From contig OZ251532.1 of assembly GCA_965243175.1 (NCBI GenBank), forward strand, positions 2,728,001 through 2,792,000: DNA of 64,000 nucleotides, in the 5' to 3' direction. Of this stretch, positions 22,344 to 30,598 are shown in pieces. How positions within the stretch are numbered: the first letter of the stretch is position 1; every line of letters begins with the position of its first letter. This stretch comes from VXYL01 sp965243175. Lineage in GTDB: Bacteria > Pseudomonadota > Gammaproteobacteria > Pseudomonadales > Azotimanducaceae. The notes beneath the pieces were generated by a model. The model made no database searches and was not told the DNA's origin. It saw only the letters and a program-made list of their open reading frames with translations. Made by a program: the position numbers and the translations under genes.

Positions 22344-24707
22344 TTGCGTAGCGGTTTGCAGCGAGCGGCCAGGCGCACCTTCCCGCTCTGCGCGCTCGCC
22401 CTCGCGTTCGGCTTCGTCGGCGTCGTGGCGGCGGTCTCCCACGCCGTCTGGTTCCACCTGCCGAGCGGCGTGGCGGCGCAGGACTACGTATCGATTGGCC
22501 GGCGAGCCGCGCTGACTGGCCGCGTGGAAGGCACTACGTCCGAGCAGGTCGCGGCGATTCGCGAGATGCTGCCGAACGCCCAATGGTTGACGGTGCAGCG
22601 CCTCTACGACATGGAAGTCGGCGTGGGTGCGAACGACGGATCGAGCAAGCACCACCTCTGGACCGAGGGCGTTGGCGGGGATTTCTTCGAGTCTCTTGGC
22701 GTTGCGGCAGCCCAAGGCACGCTCTCCGCCCCTCCGAACGTTGCCGCCGCCGTCCTCGGCTACGACGCTTGGCGACGACTGTTCGCGCAAGCGGATGTGG
22801 CTGGGGCCACGTTGATCGTCGCCGACGAGGGTGCGCTTCCGGTGGTCGGAGTGGCCCCGCCGCGCTTCCGCGGACTGCTCGGCGAACCGGCGGAACTGTG
22901 GATTCTGAATCCGCAGCACCTGCCGTCGAACGCGGCCAAGGGAGGGTTCGAGAGACAGGTCGCTGTCGCCGTCCCGGACAAGTATCTCTTCGGCGTCCTG
23001 GACGGCGCTACCAACGTGGCACAAGTGCGCACGCTGCTCGCCGACATGGACTTGAGCGGCCCGTCAAGCGTTGGCGTCGCAACAACCGTAACGGAGGACG
23101 ACCGGATCGAAGTCACGCCAGGGCTGGAGTTCCACCCGGACATGCGCCAAGAGGTGCTCTCGCGGACGCGATGGCTGGTTGCGATCGTGGCCTGCCTGCT
23201 GGTGCTGGCCTTTGCCGCACTGGTGGACCTCCTGCTTGGCGACCAGCAAGCGCGGAAGGAGGAACGCAACGTGCAGGTGGCGGTCGGCGCCACGCCAGCG
23301 CAGCTCTTTCGGCAAGTTCTAGTGGAGAACGCCGCCTTCGCACTCCTCATGGTTCTGCTCACGGGCATCGCTGGCGTCTACGTCGGCAAGGTGTTGATGG
23401 CGGTACAGCCTTTCGCTGCCTGGCTGGTGGAGATTCCGCCGGCATCCATCGCCCTCGGCTGCGCGTTCGGCGCCGGCGCCCTGGCTCTCGCCTACTGCTT
23501 GGCGGCGAGCTACGCCGTGCGCATCGTGCTCGTGGCTTCCCGTTCAAGCTCGGCGGCGGGCCACCCGCACCGACTCTCCGCGACACGTTGGCTGATGATG
23601 TTCTCCGCCACCGCCAGCCTGCTGCTGGTCGCGTCCGTGGCCGAGCGCTATTGGCGCGAGGCCGGCGCCGCCTTCCCCTTCGCCGGCGAAGACGCGCTGT
23701 TGGTGCAGGTGTGGTCCGACCAAGGCGCACCGGCCACCGAGGTAATCCGAGGAACCATCGAGGCCCTGCCGCAAGTCCGCCGCAGCGCCCGCATGGACCT
23801 GCTTCCCCTAGTGCAGCCGCTCTCCCGGCACAACCGAGTGCGCCTCGTGGGCGACCGGCCGCTTGAAGGCATCGTGCTGTACAGCCGCGTCAAGCCCGCC
23901 TACTTCGAGACGCTCGGCGTGCCGGTGATCGCCGGACGCCTGCACGACGGTGCCGCGGAAGTCGTGGTTTCCAAATCGCTCGCCAAGCGAATCGTCGATG
24001 GCGATTCCGCAGCCGCGCTCGGCCAAGCCATCCGTACGCAGCACGACGAAACCATGCAAGGAGATTCGGAGCGGGTGGCGACGATCGTCGGAGTGGTCGA
24101 AGACGTACCCTACGGTCACTATCTCGATGGCGAACGCGCTGTCGTCTACGGAGACCTCGAGCTGCCGCCGTGGGGTCAACGCTGGGCCGTCGATCACGAA
24201 GGCGACGCCACGGCGCTCGTCGATGCCCTGCGGCAATCCCAAGCGTTCCAAGGCACCGAGGTGATCGAGATCGGCACGCCCGGCAGCCTGTTCAGAACCC
24301 AGTTCATGGCCCGGCGCAGCATCGAGATCCTGCTCGCCGGCGCCGCCTCGCTGGTGCTGGCGCTCGCCCTCGCTGGCATCGCCGCCAACCAGTTCCGCCA
24401 ACTCGCCGACGACCGCCGCATCATCGGCATCAACCTCGCAGTCGGCGCAACCCCTTCATCGCTGGCAGCACGCTACATCACCGACATGCTCGCCGACGTC
24501 GCCATCGCCGCTGCGCTGCCATGCATCGCGCTCGCGGCATCGGGCGTGGTCTTCCCGAACGCGATGTCCGGCGTGACGACCATGCTGGCGATGGAACTGC
24601 TCGTCCCAGCGCTCGCACTGATCGTGGCCGTCTGTTCGGCCATCGTCTGGGTTGCCGTGCGTCGCTCGGCAACGGAGTCGCCGCTCGCGCTGATCAACGC
24701 GACGTAA
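22344..24707 (+). CDS. MacB/FtsX-type ABC transporter permease
   Basis: About 787 residues. The start is uncertain: no ATG or GTG lies near the beginning of the protein-like sequence, so a TTG before RSGLQRAARRTFPLCALALA is proposed. The layout is one N-terminal transmembrane helix, a periplasmic MacB-PCD-like region, three helices (VAIVACLLVLAFAALVDLLL onward) that include QVAVGATPAQLFRQVLVENA, a second periplasmic region and three final helices with LAVGATPSSLAARYI. This duplicated FtsX plan is that of large MacB-type permeases. No ATPase gene is adjacent, so a partner must be encoded elsewhere. Confidence 0.75.
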   Translation: MRSGLQRAARRTFPLCALALAFGFVGVVAAVSHAVWFHLPSGVAAQDYVSIGRRAALTGRVEGTTSEQVAAIREMLPNAQWLTVQRLYDMEVGVGANDGSSKHHLWTEGVGGDFFESLGVAAAQGTLSAPPNVAAAVLGYDAWRRLFAQADVAGATLIVADEGALPVVGVAPPRFRGLLGEPAELWILNPQHLPSNAAKGGFERQVAVAVPDKYLFGVLDGATNVAQVRTLLADMDLSGPSSVGVATTVTEDDRIEVTPGLEFHPDMRQEVLSRTRWLVAIVACLLVLAFAALVDLLLGDQQARKEERNVQVAVGATPAQLFRQVLVENAAFALLMVLLTGIAGVYVGKVLMAVQPFAAWLVEIPPASIALGCAFGAGALALAYCLAASYAVRIVLVASRSSSAAGHPHRLSATRWLMMFSATASLLLVASVAERYWREAGAAFPFAGEDALLVQVWSDQGAPATEVIRGTIEALPQVRRSARMDLLPLVQPLSRHNRVRLVGDRPLEGIVLYSRVKPAYFETLGVPVIAGRLHDGAAEVVVSKSLAKRIVDGDSAAALGQAIRTQHDETMQGDSERVATIVGVVEDVPYGHYLDGERAVVYGDLELPPWGQRWAVDHEGDATALVDALRQSQAFQGTEVIEIGTPGSLFRTQFMARRSIEILLAGAASLVLALALAGIAANQFRQLADDRRIIGINLAVGATPSSLAARYITDMLADVAIAAALPCIALAASGVVFPNAMSGVTTMLAMELLVPALALIVAVCSAIVWVAVRRSATESPLALINAT

Positions 24708-24738
24708 ACGTTGGGCGGCAGAAGCTCAACGCTGCCAC

Positions 24739-26340
24739 TTACAGCAGCCGAACCGCGACGCTGCCGCTTTCCCTTTGGCGTTTGCTCCGATCCACCGCGC
24801 TGCCTGCCGGCGTGTCCTCGCGCCGGTCGAAGACCACCAGATGCCCTTCCTCCGCCCCGCACTTGGCCATGTAGCCGAACGTCTGCTCCACGCCTCGCTC
24901 GATGGTTCCCGCCAAGCTCTTTCTGTCCGAATCCCGCAGCACCTTGCATTCGATGACGATGCGCTCCCACAGGTCCGAAGGCTGCCCCGCCTCGCGCGGC
25001 CACAGCACGAGGATGTCGGTGCGCCCGCGGCCAAGGCCGTACTCCCGCTCGATGCGCCCGCCGCCGTTGACGATGCGCTGCAAGTACGCCTGCAGGATGA
25101 GCTGCGGCGCCGCTTCCCGGTAGTCCTCGAAGCGTCGAAGCCAGTGTTCCGCGTGTTCGCCGTAGAAGGTGGCGAACGCCGTCAGCAGCTTCGCCATGTC
25201 CAAGCGGCGATCCTCGCGCACGTACCACGCGGCGTCTTGGTCAAGGCTGCTCTGCAGGATGTAGCCGAGTTCGCGGGGCACCACTTCCTGGTAGATGGGG
25301 TTGGCGATGCGCGGCGGCTGGCTGCCGTCGATGAGGCCCAGATCGCGCAGGTATTCCAGATCACGCACCTGATGCACTGCCTCCCTGCCGCTCAAGATGG
25401 GTTCGATCACCCGTCGCACCCGTTCTTCCTCCAGCTTATGCGCCAACTGGTCTAGGTGCGTGCGCCGCGACAGGATCAACTCCTCTCGCGCCGCGTGGAT
25501 GTCGTCGGCTTCGATGGTCAGCGAGCGGTCTCGCCCCGCCTTGTTGTCGAAGCACGCTCCGGCGCAGAGCGCGTTCACCAGCCAGGGCTGGCCGTTGCTC
25601 TGCGTCCACACCACCTCCTGAGCCTCCGGCGAGAAGCACTGCCCGGTTTCGTCCGTGTGCTGCTTCATCAGCGCTTTCGTTTCGCTCGCGGTAAAGTCGC
25701 CAAGGCGCAGCGACTCGGCAGCCACGTTGAACGGACTGCCGCCGGCGATCACTTCGCCGGTGCTGGATCGGATGCGGTAGTCCCGGATATCGCGAACGCC
25801 GCAAAGGATGATGCTCACGGGGAACCCTCCGGGGCGCTGTTCGTAGCCGGCGCGCAGCTGGCGCAGCACGGAGAGCAAGGTGTCGCCGACCAGCGAGTCG
25901 ATCTCGTCCACCAGCAGCACCAGCGGTGTCGGGTTCTCCATGCACCATCGCGTCAGCACCTCCGTCAAAGCGTCTTCGGGCCCGACCTTGTCCAGCAGGC
26001 TTGGCCAGATGTCGTCCACATAGCCATCGCCCTGCTGTCGGGCGCGCGAGGCCAGCCTGCTCAGCACGGTGCGAACGCCGCGCGCCACGTCGTCCCGCGT
26101 CACCTGCGCGGACTCCACGTTCACGTTCACGCACCGATAGTCCCCGGCCTCGCCGCTGTTCAAGAGGTCGCGCAAGGCGATCAGCGCGGAGGTCTTGCCC
26201 GTTTGCCGCGGCGCATGGAGCACGAAGTAGCGCTCCCGCTGAACGAGATCCAGCAGTTCGCCCAAGTCCATGCGGCTGAGCGGCTCGATGGTGTAGTGCT
26301 TGGCCGGGCGCATCGGCCCTTCGGTATTGAAGAAGCGCAT
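24739..26340 (-). CDS. AAA ATPase with C-terminal PD-(D/E)XK nuclease domain, paralogue 1
   Basis: The 533-residue protein begins MRFFNTEGPM. It has a Walker A (APRQTGKTS, 43-51) and Walker B (VLLVDEID, 141-148). The C-terminal domain carries Asp442 in GRTDILVLWP and Glu464-x-Lys466 in IVIECKVLR, the PD-(D/E)XK nuclease signature. This matches the AAA-ATPase-like plus PD-(D/E)XK-nuclease family common as scattered paralogues in host-associated and marine bacteria. It is closely similar over its length to the protein at 39514. The cellular role of the family is unsettled; selfish or defence functions have been proposed. It stands alone here between an ABC permease and a PLP enzyme. Confidence 0.75.
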   Translation of the reverse strand: MRFFNTEGPMRPAKHYTIEPLSRMDLGELLDLVQRERYFVLHAPRQTGKTSALIALRDLLNSGEAGDYRCVNVNVESAQVTRDDVARGVRTVLSRLASRARQQGDGYVDDIWPSLLDKVGPEDALTEVLTRWCMENPTPLVLLVDEIDSLVGDTLLSVLRQLRAGYEQRPGGFPVSIILCGVRDIRDYRIRSSTGEVIAGGSPFNVAAESLRLGDFTASETKALMKQHTDETGQCFSPEAQEVVWTQSNGQPWLVNALCAGACFDNKAGRDRSLTIEADDIHAAREELILSRRTHLDQLAHKLEEERVRRVIEPILSGREAVHQVRDLEYLRDLGLIDGSQPPRIANPIYQEVVPRELGYILQSSLDQDAAWYVREDRRLDMAKLLTAFATFYGEHAEHWLRRFEDYREAAPQLILQAYLQRIVNGGGRIEREYGLGRGRTDILVLWPREAGQPSDLWERIVIECKVLRDSDRKSLAGTIERGVEQTFGYMAKCGAEEGHLVVFDRREDTPAGSAVDRSKRQRESGSVAVRLL

Positions 26341-26564
26341 GGCGGAGATTATGGCAGACGGCGGAGAACAGGCAGGACAGCGGAGGCCTTGCGGATCGAC
26401 ACCCTCCCTGGTGCGCAGCCACGCCAGTGCGGCCTATAGACTCGCCGTGCAGAAGGCGCCGGCTGCCAGACGATCGGTTGCCCGCAGCCGCCCAGACCCC
26501 GACAATGGCGGCTCGCGCTGGTTGTCGCGGGCAGTCGCCGCAGACCACGGATCGAGGAACGCGC

Positions 26565-27773
26565 TTGAAACGAAAGACATCGCCCAGCGGCATCCGCACA
26601 CGCGCCGTTCACGCTGGCGAGGAAGTGGATCCCGCTACCGGCGCTTCGGCACCGAATCTGGTCATGTCCACCACCTTCGCGGTGGACGAACCGGCTGGCT
26701 TCTCCATTCACGGCTTCGAGGGGGAGTCGCCGTACCTCTACACGCGCTGGGGCAATCCCACCGTGCGCATGCTCGAAGAGAAGCTGGCGGCGTTGGAGGG
26801 GGCGGAAGACTGCGTGGCCTTCGCGTCCGGCATGGCGGCGACTTCGGCGTTGCTGCTCGCGCTGTTGAAACCCGGTGACCATGTGGTGGTGAGCGACGTC
26901 CACTACGCAGGCACGGCGGAACTCATCCGCGCAACGCTGGCCGAGCGCGGCATCGCCTCGAGCGCGGTGGACACCAGCGATCCGGGCGCGGTCGAAGGGG
27001 CGATTCGTCCGCAGACGCGACTGGTCTGGATCGAAACGCCGGCCAACCCGATTCTGCGCCTGACGGACATCGCCGCGACCGCGGAGATCGCCCATCGCCA
27101 CGACCTCCCGCTGGCCGTGGACTCCACGTTCGCCACGCCCATCGCCACCTGCCCCCTCGCGCTCGGCGCGGACTTCGTGGTGCATTCGCTCACCAAGTAC
27201 ATCGGCGGACACGGCGATGCCCTCGGCGGCGCGGTGCTGGGTTCCACCGCGAATCTCGAACCGCTGCGCAAACACGCGCTGGTGCACTACGGCGGCTGCA
27301 TGAGCCCGTTCAACGCCTGGCTGATCGCCCGCGGCGCCGCCACGCTGCCGCTGCGCATGGCCGCCCACGAACAAGGCGCGCGGCGCGTCGCTGCGTTTCT
27401 GGAAGGCCACGGTACCGTGAAGCGGGTGTTCTATCCGGGACTGGCATCTCATCCGCAACACGAACTGGCGCAGATGCAGATGGCCAACATGTCTGGAATG
27501 CTCTCGTTCCAAGTGCGCGACGGCGAGGCTCTGGCGCAACGGATGGCGAAGGAGCTTCAGATCATCCATTTCGCCGTTTCGCTCGGCCACCACCGCAGCC
27601 TCATCTACTGGATCGAGACCGACGCCATGATGGCTTCCACCTTCAAGCTGGAAGGCGAGCAACTCGCCAGCTACCGCGAGTTCGCCGGCGATGGCGTCTT
27701 CCGCCTCTCGGTCGGCTTGGAAGACGCCGACGACCTCTGCGAAGATCTGGAGCGCGTACTGCGGAACGCCTAA
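26565..27773 (+). CDS. Trans-sulfuration PLP enzyme (cystathionine gamma-synthase/methionine gamma-lyase family)
   Basis: A TTG start is chosen: GAGGA lies 6 bases upstream and KRKTSPSGIRTRAVHAGEEV is the usual N-terminus; the open frame further upstream is not protein-like. The 402-residue enzyme has the family motifs YTRWGNPTVRMLE (Tyr59 and Arg61 bind the phosphate of a neighbouring subunit), the Asp of LAVDSTFATP and the PLP Lys211 in HSLTKYIGGHGD. Members make or break cystathionine, homocysteine or methionine; sequence alone does not tell which. No sulfur-metabolism gene is adjacent. Confidence 0.85.
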   Translation: MKRKTSPSGIRTRAVHAGEEVDPATGASAPNLVMSTTFAVDEPAGFSIHGFEGESPYLYTRWGNPTVRMLEEKLAALEGAEDCVAFASGMAATSALLLALLKPGDHVVVSDVHYAGTAELIRATLAERGIASSAVDTSDPGAVEGAIRPQTRLVWIETPANPILRLTDIAATAEIAHRHDLPLAVDSTFATPIATCPLALGADFVVHSLTKYIGGHGDALGGAVLGSTANLEPLRKHALVHYGGCMSPFNAWLIARGAATLPLRMAAHEQGARRVAAFLEGHGTVKRVFYPGLASHPQHELAQMQMANMSGMLSFQVRDGEALAQRMAKELQIIHFAVSLGHHRSLIYWIETDAMMASTFKLEGEQLASYREFAGDGVFRLSVGLEDADDLCEDLERVLRNA

Positions 27774-27870
27774 GGCAAGCGGCCCGCGCTGCGAGACGGG
27801 CGACGAGCTGCTCCGCCAAGCGAGCAATGGGAAGCTCGACGCCTAGCGAGGGCCGGCGCCATCGGCGAAG

Positions 27871-28005
27871 CCCTCAGCCGGAGAGCGCGAGGGTGCCCTC
27901 ACGAGAAAGGCCCGGCACCCCAAAGGGTGTCGGGCCTCTTGATTGCGGCGGGGTGTCGGCTCTTTCATGCGAGGGGTACCCCCTCGCGCTCCCCGGCTGA
28001 AGGCT
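27871..28005. repeat. Large imperfect inverted repeat around a terminator
   Basis: The left arm (AGCCCTCAGCCGGAGAGCGC, then GAGGGTGCCCTC) and the right arm (GGGGTACCCCCTCGCG, then CTCCCCGGCTGAAGGCT) are imperfect complements of about 33 bases. They flank the terminator hairpin at 27908. It lies between two convergent genes, so it may stop transcription from both sides or be a palindromic mobile repeat. Confidence 0.5.
27908..27937. terminator. Bidirectional rho-independent-like terminator
   Basis: AGGCCCGGCACCC and GGGTGTCGGGCCT form a 13-base stem with one wobble or mismatch around CAAA. CTTGATT follows on the plus strand and TTTCTCG on the minus strand, so the U-tracts are weak. The placement between the convergent PLP-enzyme gene and the 28040 gene fits a shared terminator. 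Confidence 0.65.
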
Positions 28006-28039
28006 CTCTCGCCTTTGTGCGAACGCCCGTCCCCGGCCC

Positions 28040-29656
28040 CTAGTTGTCCACGTAGGTGTTGTTCACCAGCACGCCCGCGGCGCTGCGGGTGAGTTGCTGG
28101 ACGGAGATGTCGCGGGTCGAGTGGATGGTGCAGGACATTCGGCCACTCTCCCAGACGCCTTCCCCGAGGTCCAGCGCGTCGCTCAGGTCCTCGGCGGTCA
28201 GCACCAGGGTGGAGCGGCCCTGCACCGGTTCCTCCACCTGCTTGAAGTAGGACATGCCGTCCTGGTCGTCGCACTCCAGGTACAGCGTGCAGGGCGTGGA
28301 GCCCTTGCAGTTGACGCGCACCGTGCCGGAGTCGCCAGCGCGCTGCGGCGGAATCGCGTAGGCGATCTGCATGTCCTCGGTCAGCGTGTAGCTCGTCGTG
28401 TGCGTGTTCCCGTGCGGGACCGTTGCGCCGGTGACCCCGTGGACGCGGTCGAGAATGTCGGCAACCTCCGAGCTGTCGGTCGTCACCGTGAAGACGCTGC
28501 GGTACTCCCCTGGGCGCAAGGCGTCCGTGCCGTTCGGACGGTAGTAGAGGTTCTTGGTGGCCACGCCTTCCTCGCGGTCCGCCTCGCCGCGCTCGCCGTC
28601 CACCGCGTTGGGGTTGCCGGCCACGTAGTCGAGGCGGAACGACTCCTGCATCGAGCCGTCGGCCTGCAGGTCCAATTCCTCTCCGGCGCCCGGCATTCGG
28701 TCTCCGTCGAGGTCGAGGAACACCACGTCGCCGTCGCGGAAGTCGCCCGTCACCGTGACGTTCAGGTCGCCGCGGCCATCGCCCCCCCTGCCAAGACTGA
28801 ACGGTCTGCCGTCGCGTTGCCGCCTGCAGGTGGTGCCATAGGGGGGGACCCGCGCGGTGCAGAACGCGGCACCATCCCTACCCACCCTGACGATCGCCAA
28901 GTGGGCTTGGCCTGCGGAGGGCGGGGGTTCGGGGCACGATGGAGGGGATGAACGGCAGATTAGGCCGGTGCGGTCGGCAGCCAAGTCGATTTCCGAGCCC
29001 GCGACGGTGGCCACTAGGAGTACTGAGAGAAGCAACTCCTTGTCGTACACGACGGGGTTCCTGGTCGCGGTGATTCCATCGCCCGCACTGCCTGCATTCG
29101 CGGTCGGCCAGCCGCTGCCAGCCGGCGCATCCACCGTCAGTTTCGCCTGTACCGGCTTGGTGTTGTCCAAACCCGTGAGCGATTGCATCTCCAAAGAGAA
29201 GCTGCCGCGGCGCGTACCCATCCCGATCACGGCGCAGTCGCCGGTGTCGATGGACAGCAGAGGGACGGTTTCGATAGTGAACGTCACGCTGGCGCTGCCA
29301 GCTTCGCTGTCGACGCTCCTCACGCGCACATCGCATTCGGTGATTCCGCTCACAGACAGAGTCAGGGCGCTGCCGCGGACGGCTTGGGCGAACTTCGCGT
29401 TGACCAACGTGAACGTCAGGTCCACGGTGTCGTTCCGATCGATCAAATCGACTTCGCTGTCTTCCAGAGTAAGGCGGGCCACCACCGCTGGTAGCACCTC
29501 GCCTCGGAAGTGGATCACGGCATCCCCCGACGTGATGGACTCCGACGCATAGGTCCTCTGGCCCTGAACGGTCACGGTCCACTCCGCGGCCGACGCAACG
29601 GGCGCGAACGCCAGCAAGACCGCGGCGAAAGCCGCCCAAATGGAACTCCTAGCCAT
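28040..29656 (-). CDS. Exported protein of unknown function (538 aa)
   Basis: The ATG follows GGAGGAGCCGAGTC and opens a signal peptide (MARSSIWAAFAAVLLAFAPV, cleavage after VASA). The mature protein is rich in beta-type sequence. The N-terminal half has repeated Asp-Thr-Ser stretches (DRNDTVDLTFTLVNAKF). A Cys/Pro-rich linker lies near residue 235 (CRSSPPSCPEPPP). The C-terminal half contains several Cys (GTVRVNCKGSTPCTLYLECD and GRMSCTIHS), suggesting disulphides, and ends in LVNNTYVDN. No known domain is recognised. Likely periplasmic or outer surface. Confidence 0.6.
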   Translation of the reverse strand: MARSSIWAAFAAVLLAFAPVASAAEWTVTVQGQRTYASESITSGDAVIHFRGEVLPAVVARLTLEDSEVDLIDRNDTVDLTFTLVNAKFAQAVRGSALTLSVSGITECDVRVRSVDSEAGSASVTFTIETVPLLSIDTGDCAVIGMGTRRGSFSLEMQSLTGLDNTKPVQAKLTVDAPAGSGWPTANAGSAGDGITATRNPVVYDKELLLSVLLVATVAGSEIDLAADRTGLICRSSPPSCPEPPPSAGQAHLAIVRVGRDGAAFCTARVPPYGTTCRRQRDGRPFSLGRGGDGRGDLNVTVTGDFRDGDVVFLDLDGDRMPGAGEELDLQADGSMQESFRLDYVAGNPNAVDGERGEADREEGVATKNLYYRPNGTDALRPGEYRSVFTVTTDSSEVADILDRVHGVTGATVPHGNTHTTSYTLTEDMQIAYAIPPQRAGDSGTVRVNCKGSTPCTLYLECDDQDGMSYFKQVEEPVQGRSTLVLTAEDLSDALDLGEGVWESGRMSCTIHSTRDISVQQLTRSAAGVLVNNTYVDN

Positions 29657-29794
29657 GACTCGGCTCCTCCAAATGCAATGCGGCAAGCATACCGGAAATC
29701 GAATCGGCCTTGGCGACCACCGCAAGGCGGCCCTGGGAGCGCCTCCGTCGTGGTAGACTCGCGGGCGCTCGGCGCGGAACGGGCAGTCGCGTCT

Positions 29795-29871
29795 CGGGGC
29801 GTAGCGCAGTCTGGTAGCGCATCACACTGGGGGTGTGGTGGTCGTCGGTTCAAATCCGGCCGCCCCGACCA
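29795..29871 (+). tRNA. tRNA-Pro (anticodon GGG)
   Basis: A 77-base cloverleaf with encoded CCA. The acceptor stem is CGGGGCG/CGCCCCG, the D-arm GCGCAGTCTGGTAGCGC, the anticodon loop CTGGGGG (GGG at positions 34-36) and the T-arm GTCGGTTCAAATCCGGC with the conserved GGTTCAAAT. Confidence 0.93.
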
Positions 29872-29910
29872 GACACGGGAAGCGAGGAGGCGTAGGAGGA
29901 GGCGTAGAGA

Positions 29911-30153
29911 GTGGCGAAGGTCGTGTTCCCCGATCACCTGCTTGGCGACACCGGCGGCGTGCGCGAACTCGCCGTGGAGTGCCGGAACTTCCGCGGCCTG
30001 GTGCGCGCGCTGAACGAGAAGTGGCCCGGCATCGAGGACGTGCTGGCCAAGACCGCGGTGGCCATCGACGGCCAGATCTACCAGGACGCTTGGCTGGAAC
30101 CGATCCAGCCGAACAGCGAAGTGTTCTTCATGCAGCGCATCGAGGGCGGCTGA
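29911..30153 (+). CDS. MoaD/ThiS-like ubiquitin-fold sulfur carrier
   Basis: A GTG start follows AGGAGG by about 10 bases. The 80-residue protein has the length and beta-grasp pattern of MoaD/ThiS (VRELAVECRNFRGLVRALNE, then VAIDGQIYQDAWLEPIQPNS and EVFFMQRIEGG). The C-terminal Gly-Gly is the site where such carriers are adenylated and thiocarboxylated. LRELA...L-ALNEKWPGI resembles MoaD rather than ThiS. No other molybdopterin or thiamine gene is near, so its pathway is open. It lies just after tRNA-Pro. Confidence 0.75.
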   Translation: MAKVVFPDHLLGDTGGVRELAVECRNFRGLVRALNEKWPGIEDVLAKTAVAIDGQIYQDAWLEPIQPNSEVFFMQRIEGG

Positions 30154-30188
30154 CGCCCCACGCGGCAAGGCAGCGCGGCGCTGGAGAG

Positions 30189-30494
30189 CTACTCGCCCGG
30201 TGCGGGAGGGCTCGCCGCCACGCGGGCGCGCAGTTTCCGGCCAGCGCGGAACGTCACCACGCGCCGCGCCGCCACCGCCACCGTCTCGCCGGTCTTCGGA
30301 TTCCTGCCCGGGCGTTCGCGCTTGTCGCGCAGCTCGAAGTTGCCGAAGCCGGAGAGCTTCACCGGTTCGTTGCGCTCGAGGGCTTCGCCGACCTCCTCGA
30401 AGAACGCATCGACGATCTCCCTCGCCTCGCGCCGCCGCAGACCCTGCTCGTCGCAAAGCCGGTCCGCCATCTGGCCTCTGGTCAAAGTGCCCAC
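30189..30494 (-). CDS. ihfA: Integration host factor subunit alpha
   Basis: The 101-residue protein has the complete IHF-alpha pattern: LTRGQMADRLCDEQGL, VKLSGFGNFELRDKRERPGR and NPKTGETV followed by ARRVVTFRAGRKL. The Arg-Pro-Gly-Arg-Asn-Pro loop inserts into the DNA minor groove. IHF bends DNA in transcription, replication and recombination. Its place directly downstream of pheT is the classical gammaproteobacterial order, which separates it from HU genes. Confidence 0.93.
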   Translation of the reverse strand: MGTLTRGQMADRLCDEQGLRRREAREIVDAFFEEVGEALERNEPVKLSGFGNFELRDKRERPGRNPKTGETVAVAARRVVTFRAGRKLRARVAASPPAPGE

Positions 30495-30598
30495 GTCACA
30501 CCCCTAAAGCTCGCGTCCAGCTCGCGGCGCCCACATCGACAACTCTACTCCTGTTTTTCAGCGCCGACACTCGCTTGACGCGCGCCGCGCCGGTGCCT

